From positions 10,812,017 to 10,876,016 of the forward strand of contig NC_031496.1 of the NCBI RefSeq assembly GCF_000237925.1: a stretch of 64,000 nucleotides of DNA, written 5' to 3'. The first letter of the stretch is position 1. Each line of letters starts with the position of its first letter. This document shows positions 34,101 through 42,864 of this stretch, piece after piece. Source of the stretch: Schistosoma mansoni (taxonomy: Eukaryota > Platyhelminthes > Trematoda > Strigeidida > Schistosomatidae). Made by a program: the position numbers and the translations under genes. Under the pieces are notes generated by a model, which saw nothing but the letters and a program-made list of their open reading frames with translations, did no database searches and was not told the DNA's origin.

Positions 34101-34864
34101 CATAACCATCAGTTTTACCTTCTTCTTTGTGCCGTGCTCCGCGCTATCCCTAGTTACATACTGTTAATCTCAACTAATGTGCACTGGTGTTATAATGAAA
34201 ACAAAGATTCTTACTGGCAAAAACGCAAAGTTATATCACTGTCCATAATAATTTAGAGAAGCTTAACAATATAATAAAAATATGAAGGACAGAAGATTGG
34301 TGAGAATGAAAGTCTTATTTAAAACTTCTTAGTTTTCGATTCCTTTAACTAAAGTATCTATAGAGTAAATGTCATTATTAGCCCACTTGACCGTTTACCT
34401 GGAACGAAGTATCATGTGTGAATTTCATTTACCACTGTATCGTTTAATTGACTCCTACAGATTATAGTTATAAAAATAATAATATCAACGATTGCCTGAT
34501 TTATAAATTTTCAAAAGGCCAAAAACGTACCTGGTAAATCCTGTTCCTCAATAATATTTATGCGTGGACAGTATGTACTGTCAGCGTCTCCAATTACGTA
34601 GCCTTTTGACATTATGAACGAACGTTTTTTGTTATTTTTACGGTTTCCATTTGAAATATCTTTCAAATAATTACCCCTTGAACTTAAAAAATTGGACTTA
34701 CAACTTATCGTCTCACCATATTGAACTTTATTTGTAGTAACTGACTGATTCCCTTCTGGTTTTGAGTATTTGAAATAGTTTTCATATAATATATTTAAAG
34801 GGATTGTTGATATCCTATCTAATATTTCATCAACAAACTTATCAAAATTTGAAATATTTGGTTC
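21486..34864 (-). CDS. ZCWPW1: ZCWPW1-like CW zinc-finger and PWWP histone reader (7 coding exons, 5' end missing)
   Basis: Exons in transcript order: 34864-34531, 32468-32214, 30741-30551, 29448-29383, 27725-27672, 23161-22955, 22190-21486 (1812 nt, 603 residues and stop). All junctions keep phase with GT-AG introns. The CW finger has [19 protein letters not shown] and IPCGE (four Cys, three Trp). The PWWP domain follows directly with [18 protein letters not shown] and YYIVFLG; it has PDWP in place of PWWP but keeps the cage Trp. Downstream, QEAENALL and DRLAIYGY match QEAEQISIQERVNLFGF of human ZCWPW1. In mammals ZCWPW1 reads H3K4me3 plus H3K36me3 at meiotic recombination sites; that function here is inference. 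The C-terminal 300 residues are Asn/Ser/Asp-rich and unalignable. No start codon exon was found. Confidence 0.85.
22268..22280. repeat. Poly-C run
   Basis: About eleven consecutive C in otherwise AT-rich intron; length may be unreliable. Confidence 0.8.
22365..22775. mobile_element. Classical Smα SINE, inverted composite with hammerhead
   Basis: A minus-strand copy (to about 22640) meets a plus-strand copy (about 22640-22775). The minus copy has CTGACGA (22544-22550), a perfect helix II (GTCC/GGAC), GAAA (22526-22529) and helix I ATCCAG/CTGGAT; the site is AUC with one helix III mismatch. The plus copy has CTGAAGA and GAAAC with a weaker helix II. Confidence 0.8.
22955..23161 (-). CDS. ZCWPW1: ZCWPW1-like exon: basic region
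   Basis: Encodes [17 protein letters not shown] and VYKRKIPP, which look like nuclear-localisation sequence, then a Cys/Asn-rich part. Phase 0 at both ends, acceptor CTGGCAG, donor GAG/GTAAGT. Confidence 0.75.
23275..23745 (+). mobile_element. RTE-clade (SR2-like) LINE 5' end
   Basis: One frame reads [12 protein letters not shown], a stop, then [19 protein letters not shown] and [16 protein letters not shown], the first part of an RTE endonuclease (N and ET motifs). It is cut off at a (TA)n run at about 23749-23761. The copy is 3'-truncated and carries an internal TGA. Confidence 0.78.
25655..25998 (+). mobile_element. Smα-like SINE copy
   Basis: Complete order of blocks from CTGGAGTTCTAATGAGAAGC to CTCAACTATTAA. 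Box B is GGTTCGAATTCC. The hammerhead has CTGAGGA and a GTCCAGTGC site, but the GAAA core is changed to GATTT. Confidence 0.75.
26275..26560 (+). repeat. Dispersed repeat family C, copy 3
   Basis: Best-preserved copy of the family seen at 15176 and 16290; includes a 99-codon open frame that is not conserved in the other copies. Confidence 0.6.
26990..27155 (+). mobile_element. Eroded Smα-like SINE fragment
   Basis: Starts at box B (GGTCCTGGGTTTGAATCTC), then GTGGATGTGCATTG and CCGTCCAGTGCTTCC. Core bases of the ribozyme are lost. Confidence 0.55.
27309..27646. mobile_element. Penelope-like end fragment with inverted termini
   Basis: The two ends are inverted repeats of about 80 bp (GGAGTTTTGTTCTCT ... 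CATCATCAGCACAAA). AAAACTTT flanks both sides (27301-27308, 27647-27654). The middle matches the 3' part of the element at 6284-6886. Confidence 0.6.
27672..27725 (-). CDS. ZCWPW1: ZCWPW1-like exon: 54-nt exon
   Basis: Encodes [18 protein letters not shown] between TTTTTAG and GTAAGA. Only one frame is open. It matches ERVNLFGF after QEAE in the mammalian protein. Confidence 0.8.
28040..28490 (-). repeat. Dispersed repeat family D, long copy
   Basis: On the minus strand: TGGTATGGTCGAGAGTAGGG, CATGGCCACGCATATATAG, and CCAAACCAATGGTGCACATG. The first 200 bp recur at 62735-62925 on the plus strand. GC content is higher than the surroundings. It may be the 5' region of an RTE LINE, but I cannot prove this. 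Confidence 0.55.
28690..28890 (+). mobile_element. Classical Smα SINE copy
   Basis: tRNA-like head with TTTCGAGTCCTAGAG box B, then GATGCAGGTACATCCAGC. The ribozyme core has decayed. Confidence 0.65.
29383..29448 (-). CDS. ZCWPW1: ZCWPW1-like exon: post-PWWP helix
   Basis: A 66-nt exon encoding [20 protein letters not shown]. The donor GTAAAA was chosen because only phase 0 reads through the next exon. Confidence 0.8.
30551..30741 (-). CDS. ZCWPW1: ZCWPW1-like exon: PWWP domain
   Basis: Continues [12 protein letters not shown], then [14 protein letters not shown] and [11 protein letters not shown]. The aromatic cage Trp (PDWP) and Phe (VFLG) are kept. It ends in phase 0 at ATT/GTAAGT. Confidence 0.92.
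31317..31960 (+). mobile_element. LTR retrotransposon fossil (family 1): LTR plus start of the internal region
   Basis: The LTR spans about 31317-31718 (TGTTGGG ... GACA) with a GTACATAAATGAA segment. The internal part that follows contains the beginning of a gag-like frame ([13 protein letters not shown]) near 31869. The element continues after 32160 only briefly and is broken. Its LTR partner copy at 17413 is more diverged. Confidence 0.6.
31961..32145 (+). mobile_element. 185-bp short element inserted in the LTR fossil
   Basis: AGTATATTATTAGA flanks it at 31947-31960 and 32146-32159 as a 14-bp duplication. The first 17 bases are the inverse of an internal block (TAGGAATAATATATATT and its complement). 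It contains GGCGAAACGTTGG. A second copy is at 17290, and a diverged one at about 32835-32990. Confidence 0.7.
32214..32468 (-). CDS. ZCWPW1: ZCWPW1-like exon: CW zinc finger and start of PWWP
   Basis: Reads [37 protein letters not shown], and then GSVVWAKTQ. All zinc ligands of a CW domain are present. Confidence 0.93.
32835..32990 (+). repeat. Diverged copy of the 185-bp short element
   Basis: Shares GGACGAAACGTTGGA, AATCGCTGAG and the following AT-rich layout with 31961-32145. Confidence 0.5.
33345..33600 (+). mobile_element. RTE-clade (SR2-like) LINE 3' end with GTAA-repeat tail
   Basis: Encodes GHTLRKSPM, then after a stop [20 protein letters not shown] and [14 protein letters not shown]. 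It ends in (GTAA)n at about 33583-33598. It lies in a ZCWPW1 intron, antisense to the gene. Confidence 0.78.
34531..34864 (-). CDS. ZCWPW1: ZCWPW1-like exon: N-terminal region
   Basis: Opens in phase 0 with [20 protein letters not shown], which resembles the EFEEIVQIVLQKSLQE helix ahead of the CW finger in mammals. A basic stretch ([10 protein letters not shown]) follows. It ends DLP + G at G/GTACGT. An earlier exon must exist because the acceptor (ATAG) is followed by no Met. Confidence 0.78.
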
Positions 34865-36260
34865 CTATCCAAACAAAAAGATATTCAGAAATTCATCTCA
34901 ATGCAAATGACATATATTCCACTCTTAATAGGAATGACTAACTTGTTTACCAATATATATATTGTAAAACTTCTTTTCAAACACATTATGAATAAATCAA
35001 CTGTTAGGGTGTTTCTTAAGTAAACAATATGAATTTAATAAATTTATCAGCAAGACAACTTATTCCATTTGTCAGTGAGCATTCTCCTTGTAGAATTCGA
35101 AGAATTGTACGGATATCTTACTATGAAAACTGAGAATGAATCACTGATTGAAGCAAAGTGATTTTAATAGTCACGAGAATAAAAGAAAAGCAAATTGCTG
35201 ATAACTATAATTACTCTTCTGTGTTCCTAAGTCATTAGCACCAGAAATATTGAGTTTCAAAGGAAAAACTGTTCAAATTAGTAAACCTTTTCAAAAAGTT
35301 AACACTATCAGTTGCAAGTACTACCTTAAGAGTTCTTGTATTTTTTCCCAGACGATAAAAGTTCTGGTAACAGTTGCCGAAGGAAAGTCGAAGAAATCGA
35401 AGATTAAATAAGATCAAAGATAAATAAAGCTTATGATAGATAACAATAAAAATGAGTAAACTTGCTTTGATGGGTAATCCGAGGACATTCATCCTTTGCT
35501 GAACGTGTGAAGTCGAGTAAAATATTCCTTTACCAAAATAAAACAGTCAAATGATATTTAACTTAGAACTACTTGTTCACATGTGACGATAAGAAAAAGC
35601 AAATCATATGTGTGTAATTAAACAACCAAGTGGAAAAACTAAACAGATATATGTTCGAGACCCTAAATATATGCACTGCTTTAATTATAATATATATTCA
35701 ATTAAAAGAATATGATACATGACAATGGTATGAGGGGAAAAAGTGTCTAATTTAGCCCAATTTTCTTCTATTCGTCAATATGTTTCATGAACAATGGGAG
35801 TACTAAACGTACTAGTCATCTAAAGCTGATATTGTAATAATAACTATTTAAGTTATCAAGATGTTGTAATAACGTATTTTCTTATCACTGTTACATCATA
35901 TAAAATCGGGAAAAAATTTTCGTCAGTGTGTGTCAGTTACCTTCCACTTAATAAGAACAAACCATCAAGTGTGCATTGTATTTTTCTGTCAGAAAATATT
36001 GATGTTATTGTGTATTTTACAGACATCACAAATTGATTTAATGCAAAAAACAAAGTAACTAATGCAAGTCATAGTTAAATATGTGAAAATAAGCATTAAA
36101 ACAATAATATAAAGTTTACTTTAGTACAGCTAGTTTTGAATAACTTTCGTATAAATTACGATTTATATAACTTTTTTTCTTAACAAAAACAAATCATCAC
36201 ATATTACTGTAAATTCAATTTAATTAGAAAATAATGCCCAATCTAAACGACACAAATATT
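34865..36260. other. No gene recognised
   Basis: Upstream of the first ZCWPW1-like exon found. AT-rich; a missing 5' exon and promoter are probably here or further up, but no exon with proper phase and signals could be defended. Confidence 0.3.
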
Positions 36261-36718
36261 AATATCAGAAGGGGTTTTGTAGACATTATAGTAATTTTAA
36301 TAGTTGAGACCATGAATCAATTGAATCTAGACCACCGAGAAAAACCTGGAAGCACTGGACGGCCGTTTCGTAACCAGTGGAGTTCAAACAGATCCGTTGG
36401 GAGATAGTAACTCACTGAAGACATTGGTGGATGTGTCACTCAATTTCGTGGATTGGTTGAAGCTAGACATTAACACCGTTGGATGCCGGCCACCTCAGTG
36501 GTCTAGAGGTTAAGTGCTCGCGCGCCAGACTGATAGATCCTCGGTTCCAATCTAGTGAAGCGGGCTCGTGGATGTGCACTGCTGAAGAGTCCCATAATAG
36601 GACGAAACGGCCGTCCAGTGCTTCCAGGTCTTCCATTGTGGTCTAGCTCCAATTAACTCACGCTTTCAACTATGAAAGTACTAAATCTCCACAAATACCC
36701 CTTCTGATAATATTTCTT
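36261..36718. mobile_element. Smα-like SINE, inverted composite with an intact hammerhead
   Basis: A minus 3' piece (about 36265-36370) joins a plus copy (36370-36718). Both outer ends read ATCAGAAGGGG or its inverse CCCCTTCTGAT. The plus copy has box A TGGTCTAGAGGTTAAGTGC, box B GGTTCCAATCTA and the complete ribozyme listed separately. Confidence 0.8.
36576..36621 (+). ncRNA. Hammerhead ribozyme motif (complete)
   Basis: In order: helix I strand GCACTG (36576-36581); core CTGAAGA (36582-36588); helix II GTCC/GGAC (36589-36592 and 36600-36603) with a 7-nt loop; GAAA (36604-36607); helix III CGG/CCG with no loop (36608-36613); U, C and the predicted cut after 36615 (GUC); and CAGTGC (36616-36621), which pairs fully with GCACTG. 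The loopless helix III is as in the known Smα ribozyme. Confidence 0.8.
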
Positions 36719-36957
36719 AAAGATTTATATAACTTGAAAACTATCTTTTTTTTTCTTCATAAAGTCAATCCTCATTAAATCAATCAACCTAATGATCAGA
36801 TAATAAGAATTAAAACATTTTTTTGCTTTCAAAATAACTTTTATTCTTAATTTCTTTAGGCATGAAATCTTTTTTATTAATTTAAAAAAATAAAAACAAA
36901 AACAAATAATTAACAGATTGGATAAATAAAATAAGATATTTTTAATTCATTTTTCTA

Positions 36958-37165
36958 TTGTTTGTTTGAATCTTCCCATTGTTATTTAGGACTGTAATTG
37001 ATCAATCTCTTATTGGCATATGTATATCCTCTACGGATTGCCTCGATATTTCTTTAAGTTACAAGCATTAACTCAAGGATGCAGGTACATCTAGCTGATG
37101 AATCCCGAAATAGGACGAAACGCATGTCCTAGGATTCCACTGCTAATTATCATCCATCTTTGCTT
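36958..37165 (+). mobile_element. Classical Smα SINE, rearranged
   Basis: A reversed 3' segment then plus-strand GATGCAGGTACATCTAGCTGA, GGACGAAACGC, ATGTCCTAGGATTCCAC. The hammerhead core CTGATGA is present, with changes in helix II and helix III. Confidence 0.65.
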
Positions 37166-37668
37166 ATAAGATAAGATATATTTCATCTATACAAATAAAT
37201 TAAGTTGACACTAATAAGAATTATGAAGAGAATATTTAAAGAAAGAAAATATTGATATTTTATATAATTTCAACTACAGGAAACTTTCAACTTATAACAA
37301 ATTTAACTTCACTAATGGATTAAAATTGAGTATCCAACTAATTACTGTTCTCAAAAGGGGTTTTTTGTGGAGATTCGTCAATGTCCATTTAAAACTATTT
37401 TATTCGCTTCTTTAAAATTATGTTCCAGAATCAAATCTAAAAAAACAAAAAATTATGAAAATTGCATTTTTAAAGCAAATCAAAAACTTACACTGTTATT
37501 CGCAATAATAATAATAATGGTAATAATTCGTTCACTGATGATAATAATATCCCTATAGGTTTATAAAGTTAGGGATTTAAACAGAATGATTTTGCAAAAT
37601 TGATTTTAATAATTTATCTTAATCCAAAAAAAGTATCCATTCATAATTACATACAATAAATGTATTTA

Positions 37669-38139
37669 TTTTAATAGTTGAGATCATGAATCAATTGAAG
37701 CTAGACCATCGTGGAAAACCTGAAAGCACTGGAAGGCCGTTTCGTCCTATTTGTGGGACTCTTCAGCAGTACGCATCCACGATCCCGATTCGCGAGATTC
37801 GAACCCAGAAGTTTAACCAGGTCCGTTGGGAGATATCAACTCACTGAAGACAATGGTGGATATGTTGCTCAATTTCGTGGATCGGTTCAAGTTAGATATT
37901 AACACCGTTGGATGCCGGCCAGCTCAGTGGTCTAGAGGTTAATCGCTCGCGCATGAAACTGATAGGTCCAGGGTTCGAATCTCGCGAGATGGGATTGTGG
38001 ATGCGCACTGCTGTGGAGTCCCACAATCGGACGAAACGGCGGTCCAGTGCTTTCGGGTTTTCCATGATGGTCTAGCTTCAATTGATTCACGATCTTGACT
38101 ATTAAAATTACTATCATATCCACAAAACCCCTTCTGATA
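37669..38139. mobile_element. Smα-like SINE, inverted composite with target-site duplication
   Basis: AAATGTATTTA flanks it at 37658-37668 and 38140-38150. A minus piece (37669-37805; its reverse has CTGAAGA and GACGAAACGG) meets a plus copy (37805-38139) whose core is CTGTGGA. It is a single insertion of an inverted dimer. Confidence 0.8.
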
Positions 38140-38150
38140 AAATGTATTTA

Positions 38151-41100
38151 TATTTAATATTCTTGAAATGACATGAAAATTGATCAACATTTGTTGTTTA
38201 AATATTATTCCCACGTTTTTTTCCGTTGAATTAAGATTTTACACAATCTTATTTGTTTAAATAAGTTTTTGTAAAAGCTTCATTATATGTTCACTTTTAC
38301 AAAATATGCTAAAACTATGAGTAGTATGATCAGTTTTTATTGTGAATTATTTTCCTAAAATAAACTAAATATAAACAATTCATAATTACCATTTCTATTA
38401 TTATGCACTAACATATGCTATTGTTTCATTAACACCGTTTTTTAGTTTAAGTTTAAATGAACTAGATGAGCTAAATACAAACAAGGAGTGAAGTTCAAAG
38501 TGTATATTAGTTCAATGATATCAAGATCGCTGCAAGACGTAAATGGTCATTGATCTGATCTTAAAAAAGTCTAGGGGATGAATGATTACGTCTCAGAAGT
38601 TTTAAACTAGGATAAATCAAGTGTACAATTTAGCTTAGTTTTTAATAATCCTATAAATCAAAAACATTATTAATCCAACTTGTCGATAACTTTAAAATAG
38701 ATGTTGACAAATTTGGACTTTCTTCAGTCATGGCTCAATTTACTGTAATTGTTATTAGCCAAGATAAACAACAGCAACCCAAATGAATAGTGTAATTTTA
38801 AGTAGTTCAAGGATTTAGGACATAATCAAAAATGTTAAGTCCACACATTTTTGGCTAACCGTCGAATTATGATCTTGAAAAAATTTCATCTTATGAATTT
38901 AAATATGTTAATTACCTAGTTTAAAGATAGCGTTATACAGTAGTCAAAAATGAATTATAAACTGAGCAAAACTGGTAGACATATATAAGAACTTGGGTCA
39001 TAAAAACTTATCGCTCTAACATGGAACTACTCGAAATTTGAACCCCATCTATCTTGATCCTCAGTACGGACAAACATTTCTCATCTAGACAATTTACTGT
39101 TAAGTAAAAAAGTGTACATCAAATTAATAACGCCAACTGTGATTTAAAGACGATAGTGTTTGAAGAGACTATTAGAAATTTGTACATATTAGTAACAATC
39201 ATTGCTCATTCTTAGTCTTTAAGTAAAATAACTCCCAAATAACCTCTCGCTTTTATTCAACCTTATTACGTAGCTCATCTCTTGTTATTGCTCCTGATAC
39301 TGTTTGAGATGATGTATACTGTAAATTTGCATACTGTATAATGGACAAAATAAATCCAAGTGAATAATAGGCTACAATGAAAATCCCGACTCATAAAGCT
39401 TTAATACTACCACCAATGTCAAATAGGATACAAACAACTGTACTTAGAAATCCTATGTGGATTAATAGTTAAGGCGCCTCACAAGTATGATCCTGAACAA
39501 AACAAATATACACAAACCTAACAGTTCAACAATAAGCGGCAATAAAAAAAACAATGCCATAAACTCTTTTAAAAAAACTTGTTCCAATGGACACAGACTT
39601 AATTACATGATATTTTCAGCTAACGATATCAAAACTAAGAATGGTCTAATCAAAATCTGTACGACTAACAAGATTTATTGGCCTTCAACATAAACATGGT
39701 TCAAGGAAAATAAATGACGAAACATAGGAATTTTCTAAACTCAAATATTCTAACCATCGTAGTAATAGTATTTGTCTAAAGCTAACAAACCAGAAGATCG
39801 ATGAAAAAACACATAAATATGGGAGTGTTATCGAGAAGCCCTACTACGTCATATATTTTTGCAACAATCCAGTGAAGAGAACACTCTCACTTCGTGTTAC
39901 AAGCAACAGGACTAAATGAATTTCCACTAGGTTAAGAAAACACATGCAAAAAGACTATTCATATGTGGTTATTAAATATTTAGAGGTCTTTGGAACTCAT
40001 AATATCTTTCTGATACGCCTTCTCAATATCCATGTATGAAGAAATATGCAGCAACACACAGTATGAGAATATGTTTATCATTAGGCTTAACTGTTTATAT
40101 TTAAAAAATTCACATTACATATCCAAGAGATTATTAAATTTCCACTAACAATTAATATGATGAATTATCTACGTCTTATTAATTCGGGTATTTTCGGTTT
40201 TGTAGTTTTATCCATTGGTTACACATTAAATTTGTCAAACAGGTAAACAAAGCAACATACTAATGTTCCCTGTTTAAATCAATGATTTGATAATTAAACG
40301 AAAAAAAAGTTGGTTCGGCCTGAAAATGAATTAGATAATTCAGCAACCACTCATACATCTCTATAAAGGAGTTAACACATAAGAAGCCATAAGGGTATTC
40401 TGCTGAGACACTTGCTGTACAAAGTTGCGTACTGTTTAAATGTAGAGAAAGCTAATAAAAAAACACTTAAAAAGAAACAGCTTCTATTTGTAACCCAAAA
40501 TCGAGTGAAATATGATTACTTCGGTAAGTGTTTATACTAAAGCTAGCCCAATTACAATGATACTCAGAAGAGTAACAAATTCCTCTAAGGAGTATTTGAA
40601 TCTATCTTGTCATAATTCCCTTACTACTTAATTTTACACTTAAATTATTTCTTATTCGATATGCTCCGGTCGGACTCGAAACAGATTAAACAAAGTTATT
40701 AAAAATCACCGACACCGAGATAGTTAGATCGCAGTATTTCTTCATGTGGCTATCATGTTTAGAATCATACTGATAAGTAGTTCTTCAGAGAAATAAGGTA
40801 TACTTTGGAATCTTATAAAATCATTTATCTGAATTTTCCGATCACGATAAACTGAGTGGAAATGTTGATGATCAATTAGTACGACACAAATGGACCAAAA
40901 ACAATTATTACAGCAAGTTCCCGTTTTTCGACAATAGATTTGGTCAAAGCAAACAAACAAGCGAGCATTGACACAATACAGTTAGACGTACTAGAAAACG
41001 TTGACATTTGATATTCGGTGTAATACCCACACGAACAAATAATGACTTCATATTTCTTACAAAGATGACGATAAACACTTATCATACATTTCTTTGATTT

Positions 41101-41696
41101 TCATATGCTTCATCCCAGTAATTACACAGATAACAAATAAATTGAGTCTATCGACGAAGAAAGGTTAGTGACTAGATCAAAAGGCAGTAGATGTGCGACC
41201 ACTGTTCATAAAAGATACAGATACTTGCCGTTTTAGGAATTAGACTTGTCGTGAAATACTCATACTACAATGAATGTATCTAACTTCAGTGTAAAAGTGG
41301 ATAAACCTTAACGTCTTCTTCGTATAGCTTGACCACTAATAAATCTATTTCTACAATTATTGCACACAATAAACCCAGCATGCTCCACATTATTATGTAC
41401 AAACTGAGAGGCTGGGAGAACTCCACTCACCTGGTTACCACCCAGTAAACAATCACTGAAATCAATCAAACAACTTTCCACTATAACTGTCTCCCCTTCA
41501 CATACACAAAATTACTCAGCTGCTAGTTATGGTGATTCATTCAAAATTATCAACATAATAGTAAAATAATCTTTCACATTTATCATCGTTAGGCAACGTG
41601 AATAATTAAACACCAGATCTAAACCACGGAGTTGCATAACCGACAACGGAAATAAAACGTTACCTCCGACTCGCATCCTGATAAATTATTACTCAC
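38151..41696. other. No gene recognised
   Basis: AT-rich, with only short ORFs on both strands. The frame at 39487-39693 (+) is Lys/Asn/Thr-rich but has no splice context that convinces me. Confidence 0.3.
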
Positions 41697-42014
41697 TTAA
41701 GTTGGCAATTTTAATTTTTTGCACAACAATGAAGAAATAAGTGGTGAGCCCGAACAACTTTTCCATCTCGCTACTGTAATTGATTGTTTGGCTTTCCGAA
41801 AGACAGAAACCACAGATTGTTTAACATGCAGACCAGGAGAAATTACATTGGATATTTTTGCCACTACAGAATTTTCACGTGCAGTGATTTCAGACGGAGA
41901 TACAGTTACGTCCGAAATTACTTCATCTGAACTGTTCAAATTGTTTACTTCAACCGACTCTTCTGCTACATGAATTTCGCAACCACTCTCACTTGTGTTG
42001 CAAACCTCTCTCGC
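41697..42014 (-). CDS. Orphan terminal-exon-like ORF, unknown function
   Basis: After a good acceptor (AAATGTAG) one frame stays open for 105 codons to TAA; the other two stop within 16 codons. It starts AREVCNTSESG and ends CKKLKLPT, Ser/Val-rich, with no domain recognised. A GTGAGT follows the stop directly. It starts in phase 0, and the PRPF3 exon ending at 43706 also ends in phase 0, so it could be an alternative PRPF3 3' exon. It could also be an overlapping coincidence, since the opposite strand is open here too. Confidence 0.35.
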   Translation of the reverse strand, partial: AREVCNTSESGCEIHVAEESVEVNNLNSSDEVISDVTVSPSEITARENSVVAKISNVISPGLHVKQSVVSVFRKAKQSITVARWKSCSGSPLISSLLCKKLKLPT

Positions 42015-42732
42015 CTACATTTCAATTTCGAATGAAACCAAACATGCTCTAAGGATAATTGAATATTATCAATGACTCACGATAATAGTAACAAAATTAT
42101 AAGAAACCAATATTAATATATTCTCATAAATAAATATTTCATATAGATTTCTAGAATGACTAATAACCCAGAGAATCCTAATTATTATTTCGAAAGTACT
42201 CTATAAAATACACTTCCCAACTTATTAAAATGGTACGAGGTTGCGGAGTTTTGTCCACAGAATATCTACAGCTCGCAGTTAGTAAGATAGCCCAAGATGA
42301 TAAACTTCAATATTACATGGTCCACAATATGCAGAGGAAACAGAATTAGATAACGAATTGAAAAACGTTCGTATGCACAGACAAAAGGAAAAGAATAATT
42401 TGGAACTCAAAACGACAGAAACATGATTATAACAAAACAAACAGTTTGTCACCATCAGCAGGTGTTTACAAAACAACTAATATAAAACAGAAATAGTCAG
42501 TGTTCAAACGCAACATGAAACATCTTACTCTTTTCAGAAGCATTTCGGTATCTACCAAAGAAAATGAAATCTTTTGTACAACACATTATTGCATAACACT
42601 GATTAAATAACACATTAGAAAAGATGTACCTTTGTATTTACACCAAAAGTACCCACTTTATAAACAAAATATCTTCGACAGAATCAATGTTCAAGAAGAA
42701 CATTTGTGAAACATGTTAGCTATCAAGAGTTT

Positions 42733-42864
42733 CTAATATAGCTCCACTGTATGCAAGATCCCAGTAGTGTTCCCGTCACGTTTACGAAATTGTTCGCGTG
42801 CGTAAAGTTCTGTGGGACATGCTTTGAATTGAATTTTATCGAATGCACGTTGTTTGACTGTACC
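42733..42864 (-). CDS. PRPF3: PRPF3 terminal exon
   Basis: [20 protein letters not shown], then YAREQF and a diverged 20-residue tail ending VELY. The human tail (HYWDLALSE) is not kept. Confidence 0.88.
   Translation of the reverse strand, partial: GTVKQRAFDKIQFKACPTELYAREQFRKRDGNTTGILHTVELY

Noticed and set aside
35235-35492. 85-codon minus-strand frame as a possible ZCWPW1 first exon
   Set aside because: Hydrophobic sequence unlike the family, and no donor that gives the needed phase 0 end.
36480-36560. Functional tRNA gene
   Set aside because: Box A and box B spacing is tRNA-like, but no acceptor-stem or anticodon-arm fold is kept; it is the head of a SINE.
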